DNA of 64,000 bases, taken from positions 10,078 to 74,077 of the forward strand of contig JAVVEM010000013.1 in NCBI GenBank assembly GCA_032250805.1. Reading direction: 5' to 3'. The DNA comes from B18-G4 sp032250805. Its GTDB lineage: Bacteria; Bacteroidota; Bacteroidia; Bacteroidales; B18-G4. Made by a program: the position numbers and the translations under genes. Shown here piece by piece: positions 34,384-43,006 of the stretch; the stretch's first letter is position 1, and the number at the start of each line of letters is the position of its first letter. The notes under the pieces were generated by a model. The model saw nothing but the letters and a program-made list of their open reading frames with translations, was not told where the DNA came from and made no database searches.

Positions 34384-35739
34384 ATGATAAATCGCACCTT
34401 ATTCGCCACCATACTTATGTTTGTCCTGGGCACGGCCCTGCAGGCCCAGCAGGAAAAGATCATCGACCAGGTAGTGGCTGTTGTCGGTAAAAATATTATT
34501 CTTGAATCTGATATCGAAAACCAGTATTACCAGTACCGCATGCAAAGCGGCTCAATCTCTGGTGGAAGCTCGGTTCGTTGCCAGTTCCTCGAAACGGTGC
34601 TTTTTCAAAAATTACTGCTCAACAAGGCTGAAATCGATTCAATCGAAATTACCGACTCACAAATTCAGCAAACCATGGATCAGCGTCTTCGATATTTTAT
34701 CGCCCAGCTTGGGTCGCGCGAAAGGTTTGAAGAATATTACGGTAAATCAATCGAGGAGTTCAAAAATGAGTTTCGTGAAGAAATTGAAAATCAGCTCAAG
34801 GTGGAAGAAGCTCAACGTACGATAGTTGAAAATGTGGCTGTTACACCTTCGGAAGTGAAGGCTTTCTTTAAAAATATACCCGAAGACAGCATACCGCTCG
34901 TAAATTCTACGGTTGAAATTGGGGAACTGATCCTGAAACCACCCATCAGCCTCGAGCAGAAGCTGGCTATCAAAGACCGCCTGCGAGAGCTGAGGCAGCG
35001 GGTCAAGGACGGGGAAAGTTTTGCCACCCTGGCCATCCTGTATTCAGAAGACCCCGGTTCTGCAAGTAAAGGGGGTGAACTGGGCTTTTACGGCCGTGGT
35101 GAACTATATAAGGAGTTCGAAGCAGTGGCATTCAAACTCGAAGAAGAAGAGGTTCCGGAAATTGTTGAAACAGAGGCCGGATTTCATATCATCCAGCTGA
35201 TCGAGCGCAAAGGTGAATACGTGAATGTACGCCATATATTGCTCAAAACAAAAGTGTCGCCCCTTGCCCTTGCAAAAGCAAAGGCCAGGCTTGACACGGT
35301 GGCCGGGCTGATAAAATCAGATTCGCTAAGCTGGGACGAGGCCGTGCTTCAGTTTTCCGACAGTGAAAACAAAAATAGTGGAGGCTTGCTGATCAATCCT
35401 AAAACCGGAACGACAGGCTTTGAGGTTGCCGACCTCGACCCTCAGGTATCTTTTGTGATCAATAAACTTAAGGTTGGTGAAGTTTCTTCGCCTGTGCTTG
35501 TCGAAACCGAGGACGGAAAGCAGGCATACAGATTGCTTTACCTCAAAAAAAGGACCTTGCCCCACAGGGCAAACCTTCGCGAAGACTATAACCAGATACA
35601 GAATTGGGCCCTGATGGAAAAACAATCAAAGGTTTTTAAGGAATGGGTCGATAAGAAGGTTAAAAAGACCTATGTGAAGATAAATGATAAATTCAGGGAT
35701 TGTGAATTCGAGTATGATTGGTTTGCCAAAAGCAAGTGA
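34384..35739 (+). CDS. SurA-like peptidyl-prolyl isomerase with two parvulin domains
   Basis: Periplasmic SurA homologue of 451 residues. The ATG at 34384 begins a clear signal peptide (MINRTLFATILMFVLGTALQAQ), so the earlier ATGs at 34360 and 34363 are rejected. An N-terminal SurA domain (IIDQVVAVVGKNIILESDIENQY) is followed by two parvulin domains: one at about 165-270 (EIGELILKPP...KGGELGFYGRGELYKEFEAVAF...AGFHIIQLIERKG) and one at about 275-385 (VNVRHILLKTK...SGGLLINP). Domain order matches E. coli SurA (428 residues). It should escort outer-membrane proteins. Third of the SurA trio, followed by a moxR gene 23 bases later. Confidence 0.92.
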   Translation: MINRTLFATILMFVLGTALQAQQEKIIDQVVAVVGKNIILESDIENQYYQYRMQSGSISGGSSVRCQFLETVLFQKLLLNKAEIDSIEITDSQIQQTMDQRLRYFIAQLGSRERFEEYYGKSIEEFKNEFREEIENQLKVEEAQRTIVENVAVTPSEVKAFFKNIPEDSIPLVNSTVEIGELILKPPISLEQKLAIKDRLRELRQRVKDGESFATLAILYSEDPGSASKGGELGFYGRGELYKEFEAVAFKLEEEEVPEIVETEAGFHIIQLIERKGEYVNVRHILLKTKVSPLALAKAKARLDTVAGLIKSDSLSWDEAVLQFSDSENKNSGGLLINPKTGTTGFEVADLDPQVSFVINKLKVGEVSSPVLVETEDGKQAYRLLYLKKRTLPHRANLREDYNQIQNWALMEKQSKVFKEWVDKKVKKTYVKINDKFRDCEFEYDWFAKSK

Positions 35740-35762
35740 TCATCCCGAATAAAAAATATATT

Positions 35763-36740
35763 ATGAAAGAACTTTATAGATCAGATGTTGAAGCGGTTGA
35801 CGCCCTGGTAGAGAAATATAATTTGCTCAGAAGAGAGATTGCCAAGGTTATCGTAGGACAGGACGATGTTATTGAGAGCGTGATCATATCTATTTTCAGC
35901 AAGGGTCATGCCTTACTCGTTGGTGTGCCGGGTCTTGCAAAAACCTTATTGGTAAATACCATCGCCAGGGCGCTGGACCTTAGTTACAGCAGGATACAAT
36001 TCACCCCCGACCTGATGCCTTCCGATATCATCGGTACAGAGATTCTTGACGAGAACAGGGCCTTCAGGTTTATTAACGGGCCGGTTTTTGCCAATATCAT
36101 CCTGGCGGATGAGATCAACCGTACACCTCCCAAAACACAGGCCGCCCTGCTTGAGGCCATGCAGGAAAAAGCCATCACTGTTGCTGGAAAGAATTATAAG
36201 CTCGGTGAACCATTTTTTGTACTGGCAACACAGAACCCTATCGAGCAGGAAGGAACCTATCCGCTCCCCGAAGCACAACTCGACAGGTTTATGTTTAATA
36301 TTTGGCTCGATTATCCTTCATTTAAGGAGGAAGTTGATGTGGTCAGGAATACGACCACCTCTGTTATGGCAACACCTGAGGTTGTGATCCATGCCGAAGA
36401 GATCATATATTTTCAGGACCTTGTACGGAAGATCCCGGTTCCTGACAATGTGTATGAATATGCGGTAAACCTGGCTTCAATGACGCGGCCTGCAACTGCC
36501 GGTGCACATAAACTGGCCAATGATTACCTGAACTGGGGCGCTGGTCCAAGGGCTTCACAGTATATGATCCTCGGGGCAAAATGTCATGCAGCACTGCACG
36601 GAAAATACTCGCCTGATATAGAAGATGTCAATGCCATTGCCACTTCGGTGCTGAGGCATCGCATTGTGCGAAATTATAAAGCTGAAGCCGAAGGCATGTC
36701 AGTAGAAAAGATCATTAATGAACTTACGGATATAAAATAA
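35763..36740 (+). CDS. MoxR-type AAA+ ATPase
   Basis: A 325-residue AAA+ chaperone-like ATPase of the MoxR family. Walker A is in LVGVPGLAKTLLVNT, Walker B is ILADEINRTPPKTQ, sensor 1 is FVLATQNPIEQEGTYPLPEAQ with the arginine finger in LDRFMFN, and a C-terminal lid follows. MoxR proteins help insert metals or assemble complexes and are usually followed by DUF58 and von Willebrand-A genes; here the next gene, 18 bases on, encodes an efflux adaptor instead. The start at 35763 is used because the in-frame start at 35718 lies inside the previous gene and lacks homology. Confidence 0.92.
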   Translation: MKELYRSDVEAVDALVEKYNLLRREIAKVIVGQDDVIESVIISIFSKGHALLVGVPGLAKTLLVNTIARALDLSYSRIQFTPDLMPSDIIGTEILDENRAFRFINGPVFANIILADEINRTPPKTQAALLEAMQEKAITVAGKNYKLGEPFFVLATQNPIEQEGTYPLPEAQLDRFMFNIWLDYPSFKEEVDVVRNTTTSVMATPEVVIHAEEIIYFQDLVRKIPVPDNVYEYAVNLASMTRPATAGAHKLANDYLNWGAGPRASQYMILGAKCHAALHGKYSPDIEDVNAIATSVLRHRIVRNYKAEAEGMSVEKIINELTDIK

Positions 36741-36758
36741 ACGAATAAGAACTGCATT

Positions 36759-38210
36759 ATGAAAAAGTACCGGATATACATTGGTGTTATAGTGATCATA
36801 CTTGTGCTGGTCCTGCTGTATGTGTTTTTTGGGAATTCAAAATCCACTGTTGAAACAATTGAGGTTCCGGTTAAACAGGGAACCTTCGAGATCCATGTTT
36901 CCACTTCCGGTGAACTGGAAGCAAAAAGTTCTGAAAAGATCCTTGGCCCTTCCGGATTAAGAAATTTCCGCATCTGGAATGTTAAGATCGAAGATATTGT
37001 GCCTGATGGAACAGTTTTGGATTCGGGCGATTATGTTGCTACCCTCGACAGGTCGGAGTTAACAAATCGCCTGAAAGATGTTGAACTTGATCTGGAATCA
37101 CTGGAAACACAGTTCACGCAAACACAACTCGACACCACCATGGATCTGCGCAATGCCCGCGACGAACTGGTGAACCTTGAATATAACCTCGAAGAAAGGC
37201 AGATTGCCGTCGACCAGTCGATTTACGAGCCTCCGGCCACCCAGCGCCAGGCCAGGATCGACCTCGACAAGGCAAAGCGGGCCTACGAGCAGGCCGTTGA
37301 GAATTACCAGCTTAAACTCCGGAAAGCAAAAGCAAACATGGCAGAGGTGATCACCAAAAGAAGAAAAGCACAAAATGAGTACCAGGATATGCTCAACCTG
37401 CTCGATCAATTTACTGTGTATGCTCCAAAGTCGGGTATGGTCATCTACCGGCGTAGCTGGGACGGTCAGAAACAGGGAATAGGGGCAACTGTGAATGCCT
37501 GGGAACCTATTGTTGCAGAGCTTCCCAACCTCAGGGAGATGAAATCCCGTACCTACGTGAATGAGATTGATATCAGCAAAGTCAAGGTTGGACAGGATGT
37601 TATCGTTGGCGTTGATGCTTTCCCCGACAATGAGTATACCGGAGTAGTTACAGAAGTTGCCAATATTGGTGAGCAATTGCGAAACTCCAATGCCAAAGTG
37701 TTTGAGGTTTTTATCGAAGTAAATGAGTTTGATTCCATATTGCGTCCGGCCATGACAACTAAAAATATGATCATAACAGATGTGATCGATAGTGTATTGT
37801 ATGTGCCGATTGAATGTATTCACAGCAACGACAGCCTGTCGTATGTTTATCGTGGCAGATACAAACAACAGGTGATCCTTGGCAAGACCAATGAAAATGA
37901 GATCATCATCAGGGCCGGTCTGGAGAAAGGCGACAACATCTATCTTGTGCCACCCGAAGGTGCTCAGGATTTTACGCTGATCGAGCTTGATACTGCCATT
38001 GTGAATCATTTTAACAGGATCGATGCCGCCGAAAAGGGAAATAATTCAAAAGGAGAGGAAAAAGAGCTTAGCCCGGAAGAATTGCGTGAAAAGCTAAAGA
38101 ATATGAGCCAGGAGGAAAGAATGAAGTATATACAGGAACATCCTGAGCTTCTGAAGCAAATGGAAGGTTTGAAAGGCCGGAAAGCCGGCGGTGGCCGGCC
38201 GGGCAGGTAA
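36759..38210 (+). CDS. Efflux periplasmic adaptor (HlyD/RND-MFP family)
   Basis: Inner-membrane-anchored adaptor of 483 residues. One N-terminal helix (IYIGVIVIILVLVLLYVFF) is followed by a beta-barrel/lipoyl region (VKQGTFEIHVSTSGELEAKSS), a long coiled-coil hairpin (about 105-215, rich in Glu/Arg/Gln), the second lipoyl half (VYAPKSGMVIYRR) and a membrane-proximal domain. The C-terminus is a charged Glu/Lys tail (ELREKLKNMSQEERMKY) and a Gly/Arg-rich end. Such adaptors bridge an ABC or RND pump to TolC. No pump gene is adjacent; the only MacB-like permease and TolC in the window are at 10431-13305. It is likely cotranscribed with moxR. Confidence 0.88.
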   Translation: MKKYRIYIGVIVIILVLVLLYVFFGNSKSTVETIEVPVKQGTFEIHVSTSGELEAKSSEKILGPSGLRNFRIWNVKIEDIVPDGTVLDSGDYVATLDRSELTNRLKDVELDLESLETQFTQTQLDTTMDLRNARDELVNLEYNLEERQIAVDQSIYEPPATQRQARIDLDKAKRAYEQAVENYQLKLRKAKANMAEVITKRRKAQNEYQDMLNLLDQFTVYAPKSGMVIYRRSWDGQKQGIGATVNAWEPIVAELPNLREMKSRTYVNEIDISKVKVGQDVIVGVDAFPDNEYTGVVTEVANIGEQLRNSNAKVFEVFIEVNEFDSILRPAMTTKNMIITDVIDSVLYVPIECIHSNDSLSYVYRGRYKQQVILGKTNENEIIIRAGLEKGDNIYLVPPEGAQDFTLIELDTAIVNHFNRIDAAEKGNNSKGEEKELSPEELREKLKNMSQEERMKYIQEHPELLKQMEGLKGRKAGGGRPGR

Positions 38211-38250
38211 GCAATAACGATCATCAGTCCGGATATATACTGCCGGATAT

Positions 38251-40731
38251 CTAATAGGGGTCAACATCGATCCTTACCCTGACCTTTTTAAAATCTTTCA
38301 GTCCGGAAAAATCATCCAGTTGAGCCTGAAGTTCTTCTTTTATTGCCTGCACTGATTCTTTCCGGCTGGTCTTGATCAGAATCTGCTTGATATATTGATT
38401 CTTTATTCGCGCTACCAGCGGATATTCAGGGCCCAACACCTTTTTGGGGAATGAAGTATGCAACTGGGTGGCCAGCACGCGCGCCGCCTCATTCAGCAGC
38501 TTATAGTCGCGGCAAAGCAAACGCAACTGAACAAGCCGGAAGTAGGGAGGGTACTGAAAACGGCTGCGCTCGGCCATCTGCCGCTTATACAGGGCGATAT
38601 AATTGCTGTTAACAACGTCTTTTATCACTTCATGATCAGGCTTATAGGTTTGAATGATCACCTTGCCCTGTTTATTTTTCCTTCCTGCCCTTCCTGCCAC
38701 CTGCGACATCAACTGGTAGCTGCGCTCATATGACCTGAAATCGGGAAAGTTGATCATATTATCGGCATTCATGATCCCCACAATACTTACATGATCGAAG
38801 TCGAGCCCCTTGGTCACCATTTGTGTGCCCACCAAAATATCAACCTCTCTCTTCTCGAAAGCATTGATGATTTTCTGGTGTCCGTGTTTGCTCCGCGTAG
38901 TGTCGAGGTCCATACGCCGGATATTTGCTTCAGGGAAGGTCAGCCGGAGTTCTTCTTCGATCTTCTCTGTGCCAAACCCACGCATCAATACCCTTGTGCT
39001 TCCGCAATGTCCGCATTCAGGGGGTACCCGTGTACTGTAACCGCAGTAATGGCAGCGCAGATGGTCGGCTTTTTTATGGTAGGTGAGCGAAATATCGCAA
39101 CGGATACACATGGGTATCCATGAGCATATTTCGCACTCAAGTCTTGGCGAAAATCCCCGCCGGTTTTGAAAAAGGATGATCTGTTCCTTATTTTTCAGGG
39201 CTTCCTCCATATGATCAAGAAGGAGTTTGGTAAAGTTTGACTCACTTCCCTTTTTGCGCTTATCTTTTCTGATGTCGGCGAGGATGATTTCAGGCATAAG
39301 CAGGTCGCGGTAGCGTTGATTTAACTCCACGAGTTTATATTTTCCCGTGCCGGCATTGAAATAACTCTCGAAAGAAGGTGTTGCTGTTCCCAATAATGTC
39401 TTGGCTTTGTGCAGGGAGGCGAGGTAAATCCCCGCATCGCGTGCATGATAGCGCGGGGCGGGATCAAACTGCTTATAGCTTTGATCGTGCGATTCATCAA
39501 CGATTACCAGTCCAAGCCTGCTAAAGGGTAGAAATACCGCCGATCTTGCCCCAAGGATGATATTATAACTGTCGGCAGGATTGCCGGCATTTACCTTGTT
39601 CCAGATCTCAACACGTTCCCCTTCGTTATACTTCGAATGATAAACACCAACCTGTTCACCAAAAAACTTCTGCAGCCGGCTGATGATCTGTGTTGTCAGG
39701 GCGATCTCAGGTAAAAGATACAGCACCTGTTTGCCGCTTCTGATCACTTCATCAATCAACCTGATGTAGATCTCTGTTTTGCCGCTTGAAGTGACCCCGT
39801 GCAGCAATACAACATCCTTTTCCTCAAAGCCCTTTCTGATATCGTCAAGGGCATCCTCTTGTTGCCCGTTAAAAATGATCTCCCCGGCATTTTTGCTTGA
39901 ATTTGCTCCATGCAAACGGCTTACGGTTTTTTCTTCAGCAATAAAAATGCCCTTATTAATCAGTTCCTTTAACTGCGCGTGGCTTGCATTTGCATTTTTC
40001 AGGATCGATGTCTTACTGCTTTCGGGATAAGGCTCTGCCCGGGTGCCAAGCTGAATATATGAAATGAGTACTTCCAATTGCTTAAAGGCCCGCTTCTCCA
40101 GTTTTTCAAATACCTCCCTGAGCGCTTCCTCCGACTGGTATGCCGGGGCAAGCCGGATGAATGTTTCGGTCCGTGCTCTATAATGGTCTCTGAGTTCCTC
40201 TTCAAGGATGATGACCTGCTTCCCGATCAGGGTGTTGATAAGTGGAAGTATCTTTATCTGGTCGGTGAGGTCTGAGGCTTCCTTAACCGAGATGGATTCT
40301 TTATGGATCAGGGCTCTGGCGATAAGAGCTTCCCTTTCATTCAGGTTGGCAGAACCTGCAGTAAAACCGGGATGTAATCTCAGCTTCGATTCGCTGGCAA
40401 GTTTAAAAGCTGAGGGTAAGGCTGCATTCATCACTTCCCCGGCAAAGCACATGTAATATGATGAGATCCAGTCCCAGAACAAGAACTGCAATTCGTTAAC
40501 AATGGCCTTCTCGTCGAGCACCGAGAGGATATATTTGGGCATATAGGATTGGGGAACCTTTTCGTGTACTTTCCTGATGAGGGCCGTAAAAAGTTTCCTG
40601 CGGCCAAACTGTACCGCAACGCGCTTTCCCGGCCCAACAAACTCATTTAATTCAAAAGGTACCCGGTAAGTAAACAATCCTTTTACCGGTAACGGGAGCA
40701 TTACATCTACAAAAAGTGTTTTTCTCTCCAT
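38251..40731 (-). CDS. priA: Primosomal replication restart helicase PriA
   Basis: 3'-to-5' helicase of 826 residues that rebuilds stalled replication forks. N-terminal DNA-binding domain (FVDVMLPLPVKGLFTYRVP), Walker A LLHGVTSSGKTEIY, Walker B VIVDESHDQSYKQ, eight zinc-binding cysteines as four CxxC pairs (CEIC, CIRC, CHYC, CGHC), and helicase motifs GTQMVTKGLDFDHV and QVAGRAGRKNKQG. The ATG at 40731 is preferred: an upstream in-frame start at 40788 lies inside pfkA. It follows pfkA by 28 bases on the same strand. Confidence 0.95.
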   Translation of the reverse strand: MERKTLFVDVMLPLPVKGLFTYRVPFELNEFVGPGKRVAVQFGRRKLFTALIRKVHEKVPQSYMPKYILSVLDEKAIVNELQFLFWDWISSYYMCFAGEVMNAALPSAFKLASESKLRLHPGFTAGSANLNEREALIARALIHKESISVKEASDLTDQIKILPLINTLIGKQVIILEEELRDHYRARTETFIRLAPAYQSEEALREVFEKLEKRAFKQLEVLISYIQLGTRAEPYPESSKTSILKNANASHAQLKELINKGIFIAEEKTVSRLHGANSSKNAGEIIFNGQQEDALDDIRKGFEEKDVVLLHGVTSSGKTEIYIRLIDEVIRSGKQVLYLLPEIALTTQIISRLQKFFGEQVGVYHSKYNEGERVEIWNKVNAGNPADSYNIILGARSAVFLPFSRLGLVIVDESHDQSYKQFDPAPRYHARDAGIYLASLHKAKTLLGTATPSFESYFNAGTGKYKLVELNQRYRDLLMPEIILADIRKDKRKKGSESNFTKLLLDHMEEALKNKEQIILFQNRRGFSPRLECEICSWIPMCIRCDISLTYHKKADHLRCHYCGYSTRVPPECGHCGSTRVLMRGFGTEKIEEELRLTFPEANIRRMDLDTTRSKHGHQKIINAFEKREVDILVGTQMVTKGLDFDHVSIVGIMNADNMINFPDFRSYERSYQLMSQVAGRAGRKNKQGKVIIQTYKPDHEVIKDVVNSNYIALYKRQMAERSRFQYPPYFRLVQLRLLCRDYKLLNEAARVLATQLHTSFPKKVLGPEYPLVARIKNQYIKQILIKTSRKESVQAIKEELQAQLDDFSGLKDFKKVRVRIDVDPY

Positions 40732-40759
40732 GCCTTCTAACGCCTGTGAGTGGATCCTT

Positions 40760-41740
40760 TTAAATGGCCAGGGTGCGGGCAATATCAAGTAATTCCAGGT
40801 TAATTTCCTGGTGGTGCTTGATGGATTTTTCGAAAGAAGTGAGTTTTATCTCATTATCTACCTGTCCGATCATCACCCCGCTAACGCCATCTTTCAGGGT
40901 CAGTATGGCCGCATTGCCCAGCCTGCTTGCCAGCACCCTGTCCATAGCCGATGGAGCCCCGCCCCGCTGAATATGGCCCAGAATGGTGACCCTGGTTTCG
41001 AAGCCGGGAAATTTTTTGTTGATCTCTTTTTCAACCTCCAGCGCACCGCCCGAATCATCCCCTTCGGCAACGATAATGATCCCTGAAGTCTTGCTTTTCT
41101 TCCAGTCTTTTTCGAGCATATACAGCAATTCGTCGATGTATGTGGGGCTTTCAGGTATGAGGATCATTTCTGCCCCGGTGGCAATGCCACTTCTGAGGGC
41201 AATAAAGCCGGCATCACGACCCATCACCTCTGTAATAAATAAACGGTCGTGCGAATAGGCAGTATCACGCAATTTATCCACTGCCTCTATTACGGTATTT
41301 AGTGCTGTATCGTAACCAATGGTAAAATCTGTTCCGTAAAGGTCGTTATCGATGGTGCCCGGCAGTCCAACTACGGGTACTCCAAACTCCTTGCTAAAGA
41401 TACGGGCTCCGGTAAATGTGCCATCGCCACCGATCACTACCAGGGCATCGATGCCTATAGCCTGCATTTTCTCATACGCTTTTCTACGCCCTTCTTTTTC
41501 GTAAAAGTCTTTGCAGCGGGCCGACTTAAGGATTGTTCCCCCGCGCTGAATGATATTTGATACCGAGCGGCTGTGCAGAGGAACGATCTCACCATTGATG
41601 AGCCCCTGGTAACCTCTCATGGAACCCGCCATTTCGAAACCTTCGTTAATGCCGGTGCGCACCACGGCCCTTATTGCCGCATTCATGCCGGGCGAATCAC
41701 CGCCGGAAGTGAGGACCGCTATTTTTTTGATTTCTTTCAT
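40760..41740 (-). CDS. pfkA: ATP-dependent 6-phosphofructokinase
   Basis: Phosphorylates fructose-6-phosphate to fructose-1,6-bisphosphate in glycolysis. The 326-residue protein has the ATP site LTSGGDSPGMNAAIRA, the metal/ATP motif VIGGDGTFTGA and the catalytic loop GLPGTIDNDLYGTDFTIG; the glycine after GGDG supports ATP rather than pyrophosphate use. The ATG at 41740 is taken since 41767 adds residues before the first strand. Encoded between an RNA methyltransferase gene and priA on the same strand with short gaps. Confidence 0.95.
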   Translation of the reverse strand: MKEIKKIAVLTSGGDSPGMNAAIRAVVRTGINEGFEMAGSMRGYQGLINGEIVPLHSRSVSNIIQRGGTILKSARCKDFYEKEGRRKAYEKMQAIGIDALVVIGGDGTFTGARIFSKEFGVPVVGLPGTIDNDLYGTDFTIGYDTALNTVIEAVDKLRDTAYSHDRLFITEVMGRDAGFIALRSGIATGAEMILIPESPTYIDELLYMLEKDWKKSKTSGIIIVAEGDDSGGALEVEKEINKKFPGFETRVTILGHIQRGGAPSAMDRVLASRLGNAAILTLKDGVSGVMIGQVDNEIKLTSFEKSIKHHQEINLELLDIARTLAI

Positions 41741-41769
41741 TGGGTTGAAACTAATTACGAAATGCAAAG

Positions 41770-42975
41770 TTAGTCAATTATGGATTGGTGATCCGGGTCT
41801 TCAGCTTTCTCTTTTCTGCTGCCTTCATACAATTCATATTTCATAAACCGGCATTCGATAGGGCCATTATATATTTTAATCTTTTTCGACGGCCTAAGCC
41901 CGATGAACTTCATGGCTCTCAGGTCACCACTGATGATCCATGCCTCGGCATTCTTGTAATTTTGCTTCAGGGTGTCACCAATGGATTTGTAGAGCGATAT
42001 GATGTCGTCAGTTTTAACCCGCTCACCGTAGGGAGGGTTCATGATGATGTGCAGTTCGCCGGCCGGCGAACGGAGTTTCTCAAAAGCCGAAGGGTGAAGG
42101 CTGATTGATTTATCAAGCCCGGCGCTGCTTATATTTTTACGCGTAACGCGCATGGCAAGCGGTGAGCTGTCACCTCCCATCACCACCTTCGATAGGTATT
42201 CGGATGGCGGCTGGTATTTTTCCCTGATCGATTTTAGCAAGGCAGCATCAAAGTCTTTCCACTTTTCAAAGCCGAATTGTTTCCTGTAATAGCCGGAGGG
42301 AATTCCATTGGCGATCATGGCTGCCTCGATGAGGATGGTGCCCGAACCACACATGGGGTCGAGCAGGAGTTTTTTGCCATCCCAGCCACTAAGCAGGATC
42401 AAGCCCGCGGCAAGCACTTCGCTAAGCGGGGCATTGCCAAGCGAAACCTTATATCCCCTCAGGTGTAGCGATGATCCCGAACTGTCGAGCGAGATGGTGC
42501 AATGGTTTTTGTTGATATGGACATTGATCCTGATATCTGGATCATCGGTATCCACATTGGGGCGCTGCCCGTATTTTGTCCTGAAAAAATCTGCAATGGC
42601 ATCCTTGGTCTTTAATGCGGCATACATGGAATGGGTGATGCCTGAGTTAAAAACTGCTCCGTCGATGGCAAAGGTGGTATTCAGGTCCATGAACCCGTCC
42701 CACGGAAGTTTCAGGCATTTGCTGTACAATTCCTTGTCGTCCACCGCGCTGAACTCGTACAATGGCTTCAGAAAGCGTAATGCAGTCCGGCATGTGTAGT
42801 TGCAGGTGTAAAGCGTTTCATTATTCCCCTTAAAACTTACACCCCGGTGGATGACCTCAATATCATGTCCGCCGGCCTGCTCAATTTCACCGGCAAGAAC
42901 TTCTTCCAGCCCGTAGACGGTCTTTGCGGTAATTGCGAAAAGATGATCTGATTTGATACCGGGACTGTTTTGCAT
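41770..42975 (-). CDS. THUMP-domain RNA methyltransferase (RlmL/RlmK-N like)
   Basis: A 401-residue SAM-dependent methyltransferase with an N-terminal ferredoxin-like/THUMP region (FAITAKTVYGLEEVLAGEIEQAGG) that binds RNA and a C-terminal catalytic domain with LLDPMCGSGTILIEAAMIA (motif I) and IMNPPYGERV (NPPY motif for N2-guanine). This fits the RlmL family that makes m2G in 23S rRNA; only the RlmL half is present, not the RlmK half of the E. coli fusion. It is on the minus strand before pfkA and priA, with an AI-2E transporter gene 31 bases upstream. The exact target base is inferred. Confidence 0.88.
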   Translation of the reverse strand: MQNSPGIKSDHLFAITAKTVYGLEEVLAGEIEQAGGHDIEVIHRGVSFKGNNETLYTCNYTCRTALRFLKPLYEFSAVDDKELYSKCLKLPWDGFMDLNTTFAIDGAVFNSGITHSMYAALKTKDAIADFFRTKYGQRPNVDTDDPDIRINVHINKNHCTISLDSSGSSLHLRGYKVSLGNAPLSEVLAAGLILLSGWDGKKLLLDPMCGSGTILIEAAMIANGIPSGYYRKQFGFEKWKDFDAALLKSIREKYQPPSEYLSKVVMGGDSSPLAMRVTRKNISSAGLDKSISLHPSAFEKLRSPAGELHIIMNPPYGERVKTDDIISLYKSIGDTLKQNYKNAEAWIISGDLRAMKFIGLRPSKKIKIYNGPIECRFMKYELYEGSRKEKAEDPDHQSIID

Positions 42976-43006
42976 GTGTCAAAGATAGTACAAATAAGGC
43001 GAACAT

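Noticed and set aside
37098..38009. A 303-codon open frame on the minus strand
   Set aside because: Antisense to the efflux adaptor gene; no domain and unlikely composition.
38228..38247. Possible terminator TCCGG/CCGGA between the adaptor and priA
   Set aside because: Only 5 base pairs with a 10-base loop and no T-run, too weak to call.
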